A DNA stretch of 57,511 nucleotides from an uncultured Alphaproteobacteria bacterium (lineage in GTDB: Bacteria; Pseudomonadota; Alphaproteobacteria; SP197), in assembly GCA_938048755.1 (NCBI GenBank), contig CALIUG010000155.1, positions 1 to 57,511 on the forward strand, written 5' to 3'. The notes under the pieces are model-generated. The model had not been told where the DNA came from, did not search any database, and worked only from the letters and a program-made list of their open reading frames with translations. Every line of letters starts with the position of its first letter. Within the stretch, counting starts at the first letter, position 1. A program made the translations under genes and the position numbers. Shown here one piece after another: positions 38,150 through 46,295 of the stretch.

Positions 38150-39483
38150 GTGTGGGGGTTCAAGGCGCGGTTACGCGTGGTGCATTACGCTATCACCCGC
38201 AGTTTCTGGTTTCTGCCCGGACTGATGAGTCTGGGTGCCCTGGCCTTGGCATTCCTGACACGCAGCAGCGGTGACGTCGGTGTCATCGACGAATTCCTGC
38301 GTGACCACAGTGTTCTGGCAGCCGGACCGGAAGCAACCCGGCTGATCCTTTCGACCACCCTGGGCTCGATCATCACCGTCACATCGCTGGTCTTCTCCAT
38401 GGCCCTGGTTGCCCTGAGCCGGGCATCCCAACAGCTTGGCCCGCGCCTCCTGCAATCATTCATGGGGGATACGTTCAACCAGGTGGTGCTGGGCAGTTTT
38501 GTGGCGACCTTTGTCCACCACTCGTCACCCTTGCGATTGTTCCCGACCCCATCCCGGGCGTTGCGCTGGCCTGCTCGATCCTGATGGTCCTGCTTTGTTT
38601 TGTGCTGCTGATCTTTTTTCTGCATCACACGGCCCAGTTCATGCAGGCCGACAACGTCATTGCGAAGGTCAAGAAGGAGCTGAGTGCTCAGATCCGCAAG
38701 ACCTGCCCTGAGGAACGATCTGAATTCGACTCAGGCGAAGATGACTTTGCAATCGAGCATCCTCTTGACCGCACGGCACCGCGAAGCGGCTACATCCAGA
38801 GCATCGACGTCGAGCGACTGGTTGATCTTGCCGACCGGCACGACATCAGGATCGAGATCAACTATCGCGCAGGCCATTTCATTCTGAACGATGCCGTGAT
38901 CGGCAAGGCGGGGCCGGACCGGAACATCGACAAGACGGTCACCGCGCATATCTGCGCATGTGTTGTTGTCGGCGCACGCCGCACGGCGGCCCAGGATCTG
39001 GAGTTCCCGATCAAGGCACTGGTCGAAATCGCCATACGGGCCCTGTCGCCAGGCATCAATGATGCCTTTACGGCCATTGCCGCCATCGACAATCTCGCGG
39101 CCGCCATGTCGGAAATCATGTCTCGCGACATGCCGGCGACCCATCACGGACGCCATGATTCGATAGCGGTGAAGGTGGATCAGATAACCTTTGAAGGTCT
39201 CTTCTCAAGCGCGTTTCACCCGATCCGACAGAACCTGGACGGCAACGCCCTGGGCCTCATCCGTATGGTGGATGCCATGGGCGAACTGGCTGAGTTTGCG
39301 CGCACACGCGAACACGTCGACGTCCTGCGTCGTCAGACCGAGATGCTGAACGAGAGCATCGAGCGTTCCCTTGCCGATGATGACGATCGCAAGTCTGCTC
39401 TCGAGCGCGTACGAAAGGCCAAAGCGACCATTGAAGTTGTCGCCGAGTCATTGGACACTACGTCGGCAGTGGCCAGCGGCTGA
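38150..39483 (+). pseudogene. DUF2254 membrane protein, disrupted by a frameshift
   Basis: Two adjoining reading frames together make one DUF2254 protein of about 440 residues. The first (38150-38584) has TM1, TM2, the conserved SLVFSMALVALSRASQQLGPR and VLGSFVATFV, then drifts into non-family sequence. The second frame is open from 38521 (LVTLAIVPDPIPG) and continues through HHTAQFMQADNVIAKV to the normal C-terminus. The break is near 38516-38524, equal to one base missing (or two extra), perhaps with a short deletion. The start is GTG 38150 after GGGGAGA. The rest is intact, so the lesion is recent or a sequencing error. Function of the family is unknown. Confidence 0.75.
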
Positions 39484-39524
39484 GTACGCAGACTCGGAAC
39501 ACACTGCCATGGGGGCACATTCGG

Positions 39525-40040
39525 GTGGCCGATGATTCGACACTTGATCTGATTTAACGTGAAATTCCGCGACTGCGGCGTTTTGCACGATCGCTGACGC
39601 GTGATGTCGATCGTGCTGATGACCTTGTGCAGGAATGCCTGGTGCGTGCCATCAACAAACTTGATTCCTGGACGCCGGGAACAAACCTGCGCGCCTGGTT
39701 GTTCACAATATTGAGGAATGCGTTCCTCAACGAGATCCGCCGCAGCAAGGGATCGCCCATAACCTCCGTGGAGATCGATCCTGATCGCCACGAATCGAAT
39801 GCGCCTGACGGAGAGTCACTTGTCGTCGTCGGCCAGATCGCCAGAGAGTTCGAACGTTTGTCGGATGAACATCGACAGGTTCTTTTTCTGGTCGCGATCG
39901 AAGGGCTTGCCTATGAAGAGGCAGCCGAGATTTGTGATGTACCCGTTGGAACGATCCGCTCGAGATTGTTGCGCGCCCGCGAGGCATTGCGTGAATCTCT
40001 ACTGGATGTTGGAATCATGACCGACACGGGAGGCCGATAA
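39525..40040 (+). pseudogene. ECF sigma-70 factor gene with an in-frame TAA near the N-terminus
   Basis: From GTG 39525 the frame reads MADDSTLDLI, then TAA (39555-39557), then REIPRLRRFARSLTRDVDRADDLVQ and a full ECF sigma factor. Region 2 is LVQECLVRAINKLDSWTPGTNLRAWLF. Region 4 is LSDEHRQVLFLVAIEGLAYEEAAE with the GTIRSRLLRAREAL helix. The next usable start (GTG 39627) would drop half of region 2.1. A single base change (for example CAA to TAA) explains the stop. The downstream anti-sigma gene overlaps its stop codon (TAATG). Either the factor is lost, a rare start such as ATT 39564 is used, or the base call is wrong. Confidence 0.65.
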
Positions 40041-40885
40041 TGTCACCAATCGGCAACATCACCGACGACATGCTCCAGGATCTGATTGACGGTCGCCTGG
40101 ACACGGCAGAGCGCGCCCGGTTGCTGAGTGAGCTGGAAAACGACCCAGCGCGCATGCGTGAGGTCGTTGAAGCTGTTGAAATCAACAATCGCCTCAGGGA
40201 CATGGCAGATTCTGCACTCTATGAAGATGTGCCGGACCGGCTCCTGTCGGTGATCAGGGACGCACGATTGGCCGATGAGGAAGAGCAGTCCGGTTCCACA
40301 CCCGTGGACGATGAGGCCACATCCAGGCGCTGGCCCGTGCTGGCGAGCTTCGTCGCCGGCCTGATTGGCGTTGCAATCGGCTGGATGGTTGCGACCTACG
40401 ATCTCCCCGGAAACGACCAGATCGATCTTGCATTGGGCGAAGCAACCAGTGCCTTCAGTTTCTACCTCCAGGATCCGGATTATCCGATCGACTTTGGTTA
40501 TGACCGGATCAACGAGTTCCTGCCGCGCACCGAGTCGGTCCTGGGCAGGCCTGTCGACCCACCGGATCTCAGTGAAAGCGGCTTCAGTCTGGCAGGTGGC
40601 CGTGTGATTCCCGGGCCACGCGGCAACGCCATCATGTATCTCTATGAGCGCGGCGAAGGCGACAGCCTTGAAAAGATGGCCGTGTATGTCTGGAAGCCGG
40701 GAGAACACGAACGCAACGCACCAGGGGCGCCGTCATCGTCGGGCGTGCGTACCGCCAACTGGCAAAGCGACGGTCTGAACTACACGATGCTCGGTGGGGA
40801 AAACCAGTCCGACTTCGACGACATCGAACTTAACCTGCGCAGCCTGTTCGACAACATGGGCATGTCCCACGACACGAGCAGCTAG
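40040..40885 (+). CDS. Putative membrane anti-sigma factor
   Basis: A 281-residue protein. Residues 1-70 are a helical cytoplasmic domain (ITDDMLQDLIDGRLD, LLSELENDPARMREV) like anti-sigma N-termini but without the zinc HxxxCxxC motif. One TM lies at about 98-120 (WPVLASFVAGLIGVAIGWMVATY), and a periplasmic domain of some 160 residues follows. The start ATG 40040 has GGAGG upstream and overlaps the sigma gene stop. It should hold the neighbouring ECF sigma factor inactive until an envelope signal arrives. It is intact although its sigma gene carries a stop. Confidence 0.75.
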   Translation: MSPIGNITDDMLQDLIDGRLDTAERARLLSELENDPARMREVVEAVEINNRLRDMADSALYEDVPDRLLSVIRDARLADEEEQSGSTPVDDEATSRRWPVLASFVAGLIGVAIGWMVATYDLPGNDQIDLALGEATSAFSFYLQDPDYPIDFGYDRINEFLPRTESVLGRPVDPPDLSESGFSLAGGRVIPGPRGNAIMYLYERGEGDSLEKMAVYVWKPGEHERNAPGAPSSSGVRTANWQSDGLNYTMLGGENQSDFDDIELNLRSLFDNMGMSHDTSS

Positions 40886-40913
40886 GCCAGCTGGTCGAGA
40901 CATCACGCAAACG

Positions 40914-40951
40914 AAAAGGGCCGGTGCAGTGCTGCACCGGCCTCTTCTTTC
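40914..40951. terminator. Bidirectional intrinsic terminator
   Basis: GCCGGTGCAG (40920-40929) and CTGCACCGGC (40932-40941) form a 10-bp stem with A-rich sequence on the left (AAAAGG) and CTCTTCTTTC on the right. It lies between the convergent anti-sigma and superoxide dismutase genes. Confidence 0.75.
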
Positions 40952-40963
40952 GAAAGTAGTCAA

Positions 40964-41668
40964 TCAGTCGTCCAGAGACTTGCGCGCCTCTTCTGCGGCC
41001 CCTTCGACCTTGCCGCTTTTGGCAAAGGCTTCCTGGTTTTCGTTGTAGGTACGCGCGCCAATCTGGTTACCTTCACCCTGATTTTCGAAATTGGCATTGG
41101 CGAATTCCCAATTGACCAGGTGATCCAGGAACGTTTCGACAAACTTGCCGCGATCGTTCTGGTAATCGAGATAATAGGCGTGCTCCCAGACATCACAGCA
41201 CAGCAGCGGATGCAGGCCGCGCGAGATCGGCGTACCAGCATCTGTGGTGCTCATGGCGCGCAGCTTGCCGTTGTCGAGCACCAGCCACGCCCAGCCGCTG
41301 CCGAACTCGCCCGTCGCTGCATCCGCGAAAGCTTCACGGAAGGCATCCATCGATCCGAAGTCCTTTTCGATCGCCTCGGCCAGCTTGCCTGACGCGCCGC
41401 CACCGCCATCGGCCGACAGACTGTTCCAGAAAAACGTGTGGTTCCAGATCTGCGCGGCATTGCGGAAGACATCGATGTCATCGTTCTTGGCCGCATCGTG
41501 AATCACTTCCTCCAGCTTCCAGTCCAGCCGCTTGTCGCCTTCCAGCGCGTTGTTCAGCTTCTTGACGTAACCGGCATGGTGTTTGTCGTAGTGAAAGGAC
41601 AAGGTCCGTTCGGACATATGCGGTTCAAGGGCCGACTTCTCGAACGGCAAGGGAGGAAGTTCAAACAT
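40964..41668 (-). CDS. sodB: Superoxide dismutase, Fe/Mn type
   Basis: A 234-residue SOD that converts superoxide to O2 and H2O2. The metal ligands are H26, H77, D159 and H163 (SFHYDKHH, WNHTFFW, DVWEHAYY). The segment after the catalytic core (from about residue 195) adds some 35 hydrophilic residues to the usual length of near 195-200. The start is ATG 41668 (MFELPPLPFE), the standard N-terminus, with GGAGA upstream. A longer reading to 41710 is not family-like. Confidence 0.94.
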   Translation of the reverse strand: MFELPPLPFEKSALEPHMSERTLSFHYDKHHAGYVKKLNNALEGDKRLDWKLEEVIHDAAKNDDIDVFRNAAQIWNHTFFWNSLSADGGGGASGKLAEAIEKDFGSMDAFREAFADAATGEFGSGWAWLVLDNGKLRAMSTTDAGTPISRGLHPLLCCDVWEHAYYLDYQNDRGKFVETFLDHLVNWEFANANFENQGEGNQIGARTYNENQEAFAKSGKVEGAAEEARKSLDD

Positions 41669-41975
41669 GAGGCGTGTCTCCGTATTCGCTTTTGTTGGTT
41701 GTTCGCGCAATCACAAGGCGCGTTGTGCAGGAAACACCCTGTGTCCGGTGCAAGTTCCCGCATTCAGGCTTGTTGGGAGAATGCGCGATTGTCCGGAACG
41801 ATTGATCGACGCAGGTGTTCTGACACATGGGATGCTGCATTCGGTTGTCGCATCATGATTCTCCCCTGAATCCACCTGCGTGGTGCGGTCAGCCATCCTC
41901 AAGAAGCATCCCGACCCAGGAGCGCGCGGACCAGCCCCCGGACCGCGCGCTCCGCTTTTCGCAGCTGTTGAGGCG
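41669..41975. other. Gap of about 300 bp upstream of sodB
   Basis: No convincing gene. A leftward 30-codon frame (41764-41856) begins MMRQPNAASH behind GGGGAGA and could be a tiny peptide, but nothing else supports it. The sodB promoter should lie at about 41690-41760, where no clear -35/-10 pair stands out. A GC-rich hairpin occupies 41919-41953. Confidence 0.4.
41919..41953. terminator. GC-rich hairpin next to the PLDc_N gene
   Basis: GGAGCGCGCGG (41919-41929) pairs with CCGCGCGCTCC (41943-41953), an 11-bp stem. Rightward it is followed by GCTTTTC. Leftward, the direction of the adjacent gene, there is no T-run. It may end the small membrane-protein transcript inefficiently or act as an RNA 3' end. 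Confidence 0.45.
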
Positions 41976-42152
41976 CTATTTCACCGACTTCGGGCCGAAC
42001 AGGAACCAGGCCAGAAGACCCAGAAGCGGCAGAAGCAGGATCACCACGATCCAGGCAAGCTTGACGCCAAAATCGGCCTTTCCCTGGACGATCTTGATGA
42101 TGGCCCAGATATCCAGGACCAGAATGAGCAATCCGAAAAATCCATATTCCAT
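41976..42152 (-). CDS. PLDc_N-type small membrane protein
   Basis: A 58-residue protein with two membrane segments: FFGLLILVLDIWAIIKIV and LAWIVVILLLPLLGLLAWFLFG. The W-hydrophobic-P-LG-WFLFGP ending is the signature of the phospholipase D/nuclease N-terminal (PLDc_N) motif found alone in many small membrane proteins. GGAGA lies eight bases before ATG 42152. No catalytic domain follows, so it is probably a membrane-stress or accessory peptide of unknown role. Confidence 0.8.
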   Translation of the reverse strand: MEYGFFGLLILVLDIWAIIKIVQGKADFGVKLAWIVVILLLPLLGLLAWFLFGPKSVK

Positions 42153-42196
42153 CGTTCATGTCTCCTTGCGGCAGGCGGTGGTTTAATGCGACCAGA

Positions 42197-43636
42197 TCAG
42201 TGCTGACGGCGTGTCCGGAAAGTGAGCGGCGCGACCTGGAGCGCATTGCGGCCAAGACGGTCACGCTGGGGTACTTTTTCAAGAGCGCGCATCTGTGCTT
42301 CCTGAAGATGGGAAGCAATGGTCGTCATATCCAGTGTCAGCACCTCACCGTCGCCCACGACCTGACGGCCATGGACCCAGACATCACGCACGGCACGGTC
42401 TGCGGCCGTGTAGATCAGACTGCGGATCGGATCATAGACCGGCATCATGATGGGATCATCGATCGCAACGGAAACCACGTCAGCCTTCGCGCCGGTTTCC
42501 AGCCGACCGATATCCTCGCGCTTGAGCGCACGGGCACCGCCCACGGTCGCGGCGGTAAAGACGTCGGCCGTCGTCACAGCATGCATGTTCTGGGCCGCAA
42601 CACGGCACATGATCGCGGCCGTGCGCATTTCCTCAAGCATATTGTGGGGATGGGTGTCGGTGCCGATGCCCATGTTGATGCCCGCCTCGATGTACTTGCC
42701 CAGGTGCTCCATGGTGATGCCGTAACGGCTGAACGGCGTCGGGCAATGGGCGACCGACGTTTCATAATCGGCCAGCAACCCGATATCGGCCCGGCTGGAC
42801 CAATGGAGCCAGGAGTGATGGTCGAGGAAGAGGCCGTGACCCAGTGTAACGTCCGGCCCCAGCATCTTTTCGCGCGCCAGAAGCTGGACCTGGCTGACGC
42901 CGTGGCGGCGCGTGATTTCCAGAAACTCCATCATGGCTTCGCCAGCATGAAGCTGGAACGGCAGGTCCCGGTCCCTGGCCATGTCGAGGCTTTCGCGGAT
43001 CAGCGCCAGCGAGCAGGTATCGATCGCCATGGGCGCAACCACGCCATGCAGCAGGCCGGAATTGTGGCCGATCGCGGCATCGAGCACACCAATCGCCTCG
43101 TCCATGTCGGCGCGGCCGTCGTCTTCCTTCCAGTCATAGAGCAGCTCATGGCCGTTATCAGTGCGCCATGACGACGACTGATAAAGCGGTGCCAGGAAGG
43201 AGCGCAGCCCGCTTTCGGCGGCCGCATCAACCCAGCCCGGGAACGGGAAACACATGTCGACATAACTGGTCACACCCGAAAGCAGCATCTCGCCATAGGC
43301 ATACCGCGCAGCCCAGACCTTGTCCTCGGGGTCAGGCGTGAAGAGGTTCCAGCCGTCATAGAGCGCCGAAAGGTAAAGCTGGGGATTGCCCAGTTCCTCA
43401 CGCACGGACTTGAAAGCCGGCATGGTCGAGGGGTGGGTATGCAGATTTACCAACCCCGGCATGACCATGCGGCCACGTCCCGAAAGCTCCTTGTCGGCTT
43501 CACCCTCGTAACGTCTGCCGACCTGAACGATCGCCCCGTCGCGCCAGGCGACGTCGCCGCCGCGCAGATAGATATGGGACAATTCCTCCTCGTCCCAGGC
43601 AACAATCCAGTCGGCATTGCGGATTACAGTTGTCAT
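42197..43636 (-). CDS. Amidohydrolase-superfamily deaminase/chlorohydrolase-like enzyme
   Basis: A 479-residue metal-dependent hydrolase of the AtzA/TrzN and guanine/adenosine-derivative deaminase group. The metal ligands are H66 and H68 (NLHTHP), a His in LHAGE, a His in GLFLDHH and the Asp in GTDTHPH. Members remove amino or chloro groups from heterocycles. The start is ATG 43636 with GGAGA upstream; a second ATG 12 nt earlier is less well placed. It is divergent from a DUF1028 gene. A role in purine, pterin or creatinine-like ring catabolism is possible, but the substrate cannot be read from sequence. Confidence 0.85.
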   Translation of the reverse strand: MTTVIRNADWIVAWDEEELSHIYLRGGDVAWRDGAIVQVGRRYEGEADKELSGRGRMVMPGLVNLHTHPSTMPAFKSVREELGNPQLYLSALYDGWNLFTPDPEDKVWAARYAYGEMLLSGVTSYVDMCFPFPGWVDAAAESGLRSFLAPLYQSSSWRTDNGHELLYDWKEDDGRADMDEAIGVLDAAIGHNSGLLHGVVAPMAIDTCSLALIRESLDMARDRDLPFQLHAGEAMMEFLEITRRHGVSQVQLLAREKMLGPDVTLGHGLFLDHHSWLHWSSRADIGLLADYETSVAHCPTPFSRYGITMEHLGKYIEAGINMGIGTDTHPHNMLEEMRTAAIMCRVAAQNMHAVTTADVFTAATVGGARALKREDIGRLETGAKADVVSVAIDDPIMMPVYDPIRSLIYTAADRAVRDVWVHGRQVVGDGEVLTLDMTTIASHLQEAQMRALEKVPQRDRLGRNALQVAPLTFRTRRQH

Positions 43637-43713
43637 CGGTGTCTCCATGGCTGCACCGTGACCATGCCATAGCAGCAGGAGCCGGCCTAGACCGGTGACG
43701 GGGAGAGTTCACC

Positions 43714-44451
43714 ATGACCTACACCATGATGGGACGTTGCAGCAGGACCGGCCATATCGGTTACGCCATCGCCACGGTTTCACTCAATGTCGGCGTTGTC
43801 TGTCCTGCCGTCAGCCGAAGGGGCGATCTGATCGTCAGTCAGGCCTATACCAACCGCAGACTGAAGGCCGAAGGTGCACGCCGGCTGGATGAAGGCATGG
43901 GCGCGGCAGACCTGATGGCGCATCTGGCCACAACCGATCCGCATTTTTCCTATCGCCAGACCGGCATCCTGAAACGCGACGGCGATCTGGCCGTCCATAC
44001 CGGTGACGATTGTAAGCCCTGGAAGGGGCACGTCACCGGGGACGGCTGGCTTGCCATGGGCAATGTGTTGGCCGACGAGGGCGTCGCCCAGGCCATGGGT
44101 GCTGCCTTTGCCGAATCAGCCGATCAACTGCTCGCCGAGCGGCTGATGCGCGCACTCGAGGCCGGACGCGATGCCGGCGGCCAGAAGGACCTTGAAGGCC
44201 GCCACTACACCGAACGGTCCGGGCGTGTGGCAACCTATGGCTGGGACGACGACGGCTATCCCGAACTTTCCGAGGTCGATGTCAGGGTTGATGTGCACGC
44301 CACCGCCATCGCCGAGTTGCGCAGGCAGTTCGATATCGTCGCGCCGCTGTCACCGTTCCAGCATATGAAGGCCGACGATCCCGCGACCCTGATGCATCCC
44401 GACCAGTGGGAAGACCAGCACCTTCCAGCGCGTCCGCCGCGCTACGACTAG
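43714..44451 (+). CDS. DUF1028 family protein (Ntn-hydrolase-like fold)
   Basis: A 245-residue DUF1028 protein. The opening TYTMMGRCSRTGHIGYAIATVSLNVG and the GNVLADEGVAQAM stretch are family hallmarks, as is the ADQLLAERLMRALEAGRDAGG helix. The family is often encoded near amidohydrolases and ureidoglycolate-type genes, and is thought to be a hydrolase related to Ntn proteins. GGGGAGA precedes ATG 43714. It shares the promoter gap with the divergent amidohydrolase, so a common pathway is likely. Confidence 0.85.
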   Translation: MTYTMMGRCSRTGHIGYAIATVSLNVGVVCPAVSRRGDLIVSQAYTNRRLKAEGARRLDEGMGAADLMAHLATTDPHFSYRQTGILKRDGDLAVHTGDDCKPWKGHVTGDGWLAMGNVLADEGVAQAMGAAFAESADQLLAERLMRALEAGRDAGGQKDLEGRHYTERSGRVATYGWDDDGYPELSEVDVRVDVHATAIAELRRQFDIVAPLSPFQHMKADDPATLMHPDQWEDQHLPARPPRYD

Positions 44452-44551
44452 TTTCCCCCCGAAAGACGACCCCATAGGCTCGCCTTTCGGGCACCCTCAA
44501 ATGCCGGGCGGGATGCATCCGCATCCCTTGGCTCACGCGCCATACGGCGCG

Positions 44552-44604
44552 GGGCCGCAGTCGCGGCCCTTCAACGTCTGATGGCTAAAACCCATCAGAC
44601 GTTG
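44552..44604 (-). terminator. Two tandem hairpins downstream of the GNAT gene
   Basis: CAACGTCTGATGG (44572-44584) and CCATCAGACGTTG (44592-44604) form a perfect 13-bp stem with a 7-nt loop. GGGCCGC (44552-44558) and GCGGCCC (44563-44569) form a second 7-bp stem. Both lie just past the stop of the leftward GNAT gene (44613). No T-run follows either stem, so they may protect the RNA end or aid factor-dependent termination. Confidence 0.5.
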
Positions 44605-44612
44605 GCGTGGTC

Positions 44613-45101
44613 TCACGGCATACGCGCCAACAGGACGACCGTCTTCTTGCCGCCCTCGGTCTGCTGGCCTCCGACCGGCTTGAATCCGAACCGTTCGTGG
44701 AAGCGCATCGAGGCTTCGTTGGGCGGATCCTCGTTGACCTCGCAGCACAACATTACGCCCTTGGCCCGTGCCCGACCCCAGGCCTGGTCATAAAGTTGGC
44801 GTGCCAGCCCATGGCCGCGCTGGGCCGGATCAACAACGATGCGGTCGATATAGAGAAACGCATCGTAGTTGTCCGAGTACCAGCGGTAGTTCGCACTTGC
44901 GTAACCTGCGCCGGGCGCGAACGTGATCAGGCCTGCTGCGGGCTTGCCATCCACTTCGATCACCAGCGACAGGTCGGCTTCCGACAGCAGTCCGTTCAGG
45001 GCTTCCTGATCCAGGTTGTTGACGTGGGGCACCTCGGAATTGTTCAGGTCGAGGAACCAGGCGCCATCCGCCGGCATCATGACTCTCTGTTCGATCTTCA
45101 T
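44613..45101 (-). CDS. GNAT-family N-acetyltransferase
   Basis: A 162-residue acetyltransferase. The acetyl-CoA pyrophosphate loop is QRGHGLARQL after the YIDRIVVDP strand, and the RFHERFGFKPVGGQQ ending is typical. It transfers an acetyl group from acetyl-CoA to an amine of unknown identity. The ATG overlaps the stop of the upstream serine hydrolase by 4 nt, so it is the last gene of that operon and may modify a product of the hydrolases. Confidence 0.88.
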   Translation of the reverse strand: MKIEQRVMMPADGAWFLDLNNSEVPHVNNLDQEALNGLLSEADLSLVIEVDGKPAAGLITFAPGAGYASANYRWYSDNYDAFLYIDRIVVDPAQRGHGLARQLYDQAWGRARAKGVMLCCEVNEDPPNEASMRFHERFGFKPVGGQQTEGGKKTVVLLARMP

Positions 45102-46288
45102 GCCTTGAGCGCGCGCCCGACGGCCTGGAAACAGCGGGCGGTGTCAGCGTCGACATTTTCATCGGTCGGCAGGGGCTGGGACGCGAACTTGGCAATGACC
45201 AGACCCGCCACGGGATCGACCCAGAGATACTGACCAAAGACACCGATGCCGGTATAGGCACCGTGTTCGTCACCCATGACCCACCACTTGTTGCGATAGC
45301 TGCCCTTGGGATTGCCGGCCGCTGATTCGCCCGCGGCCCAGGCGGCCTTGTCACCGTTGAAGCGGCTGTCAGCGACCCAGGATTGCGGCACGATCTGGCG
45401 ACCGTTGGCCTGGCCCTGTTCCAACATCATCTGGCCCACCCGGGCGAGATCACGCAGGGCAAGACAGACGCCGCCTGCAGCACGCGGCGCGCCGAAACGG
45501 TCCACCGCGACATACCCGTCAAACTCCGCGCCCATGGGCTGCCAGAGTTCTTCGCTCACCACCTCGCCATAGGGCTTGCCGGTTACCCGCTCGATGACCC
45601 AGCCCAGCATGTCGGTGCAGGGCGAGACATAGTGGAACGCCGCGCCGTGTTCGCCCTTCTTCTTGAGCGTGCACATCCATGAGCGCAGGTCGCCGGGGTT
45701 CTCAGGGTCGCTGGGCGGCTTCCAGCCGGAAACTTCCCGGTACTGCGTGATGAGCCCGGCATCAGCCAGATAGTCTTCCGTGAAATCGATTCCCACAGTC
45801 ATATCCAGCATGTGCTGGAGCGTGCAGTCCTCGAAGGCCGAACCCTTGGCTTCGGGGATCAGATGCATGATGCCTTCATCGGGATCGAGCAGGCCACGAT
45901 CGACCAGAATGCCGATCACCAGTGCTGTAATCGACTTCGACACCGACATCAGGATATGCGGGCGATGGGCGCGCAGATCGTTGCGGTAATGCTCCATGAT
46001 GATGTGACCGCGATGGAGCACGCAGATGCCGTCGGTCTGATGGTTGTCGAGGAATGCACCCAGCGTGGAGGCCTTGCCCGCGTGATCCGTAAAGGCGATG
46101 CCGGAGATGTCCTGGCCGACACGCGGCAGATGCCATGCCGGCCCCGCACCACGCCAGATCTGGGCCGAAGGCACCAGCTCGCTGACATGCTGATAGGCCC
46201 AGCGGTTCCAGGGCGGGGTGCGCCAGTTTTCCAGCGTCACCTGCTTGTCGCCGGCGGGGAAGGACTGCATCAGGTCATGGTCGGGCAT
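45098..46288 (-). CDS. Class C beta-lactamase-fold serine hydrolase (paralogue 1 of 3)
   Basis: A 396-residue serine hydrolase of the beta-lactamase/EstB/DD-peptidase superfamily. The SxxK motif is SVSK with nucleophile S115 and K118, and the tyrosine motif region is HYVSPCTDMLGW. There is no signal peptide, so it is likely a cytoplasmic esterase or amidase rather than an antibiotic-resistance enzyme. The start is ATG 46288; an in-frame extension upstream overlaps the neighbour. Third of three tandem paralogues. Confidence 0.85.
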   Translation of the reverse strand: MPDHDLMQSFPAGDKQVTLENWRTPPWNRWAYQHVSELVPSAQIWRGAGPAWHLPRVGQDISGIAFTDHAGKASTLGAFLDNHQTDGICVLHRGHIIMEHYRNDLRAHRPHILMSVSKSITALVIGILVDRGLLDPDEGIMHLIPEAKGSAFEDCTLQHMLDMTVGIDFTEDYLADAGLITQYREVSGWKPPSDPENPGDLRSWMCTLKKKGEHGAAFHYVSPCTDMLGWVIERVTGKPYGEVVSEELWQPMGAEFDGYVAVDRFGAPRAAGGVCLALRDLARVGQMMLEQGQANGRQIVPQSWVADSRFNGDKAAWAAGESAAGNPKGSYRNKWWVMGDEHGAYTGIGVFGQYLWVDPVAGLVIAKFASQPLPTDENVDADTARCFQAVGRALKA

Positions 46289-46295
46289 GGGACTC

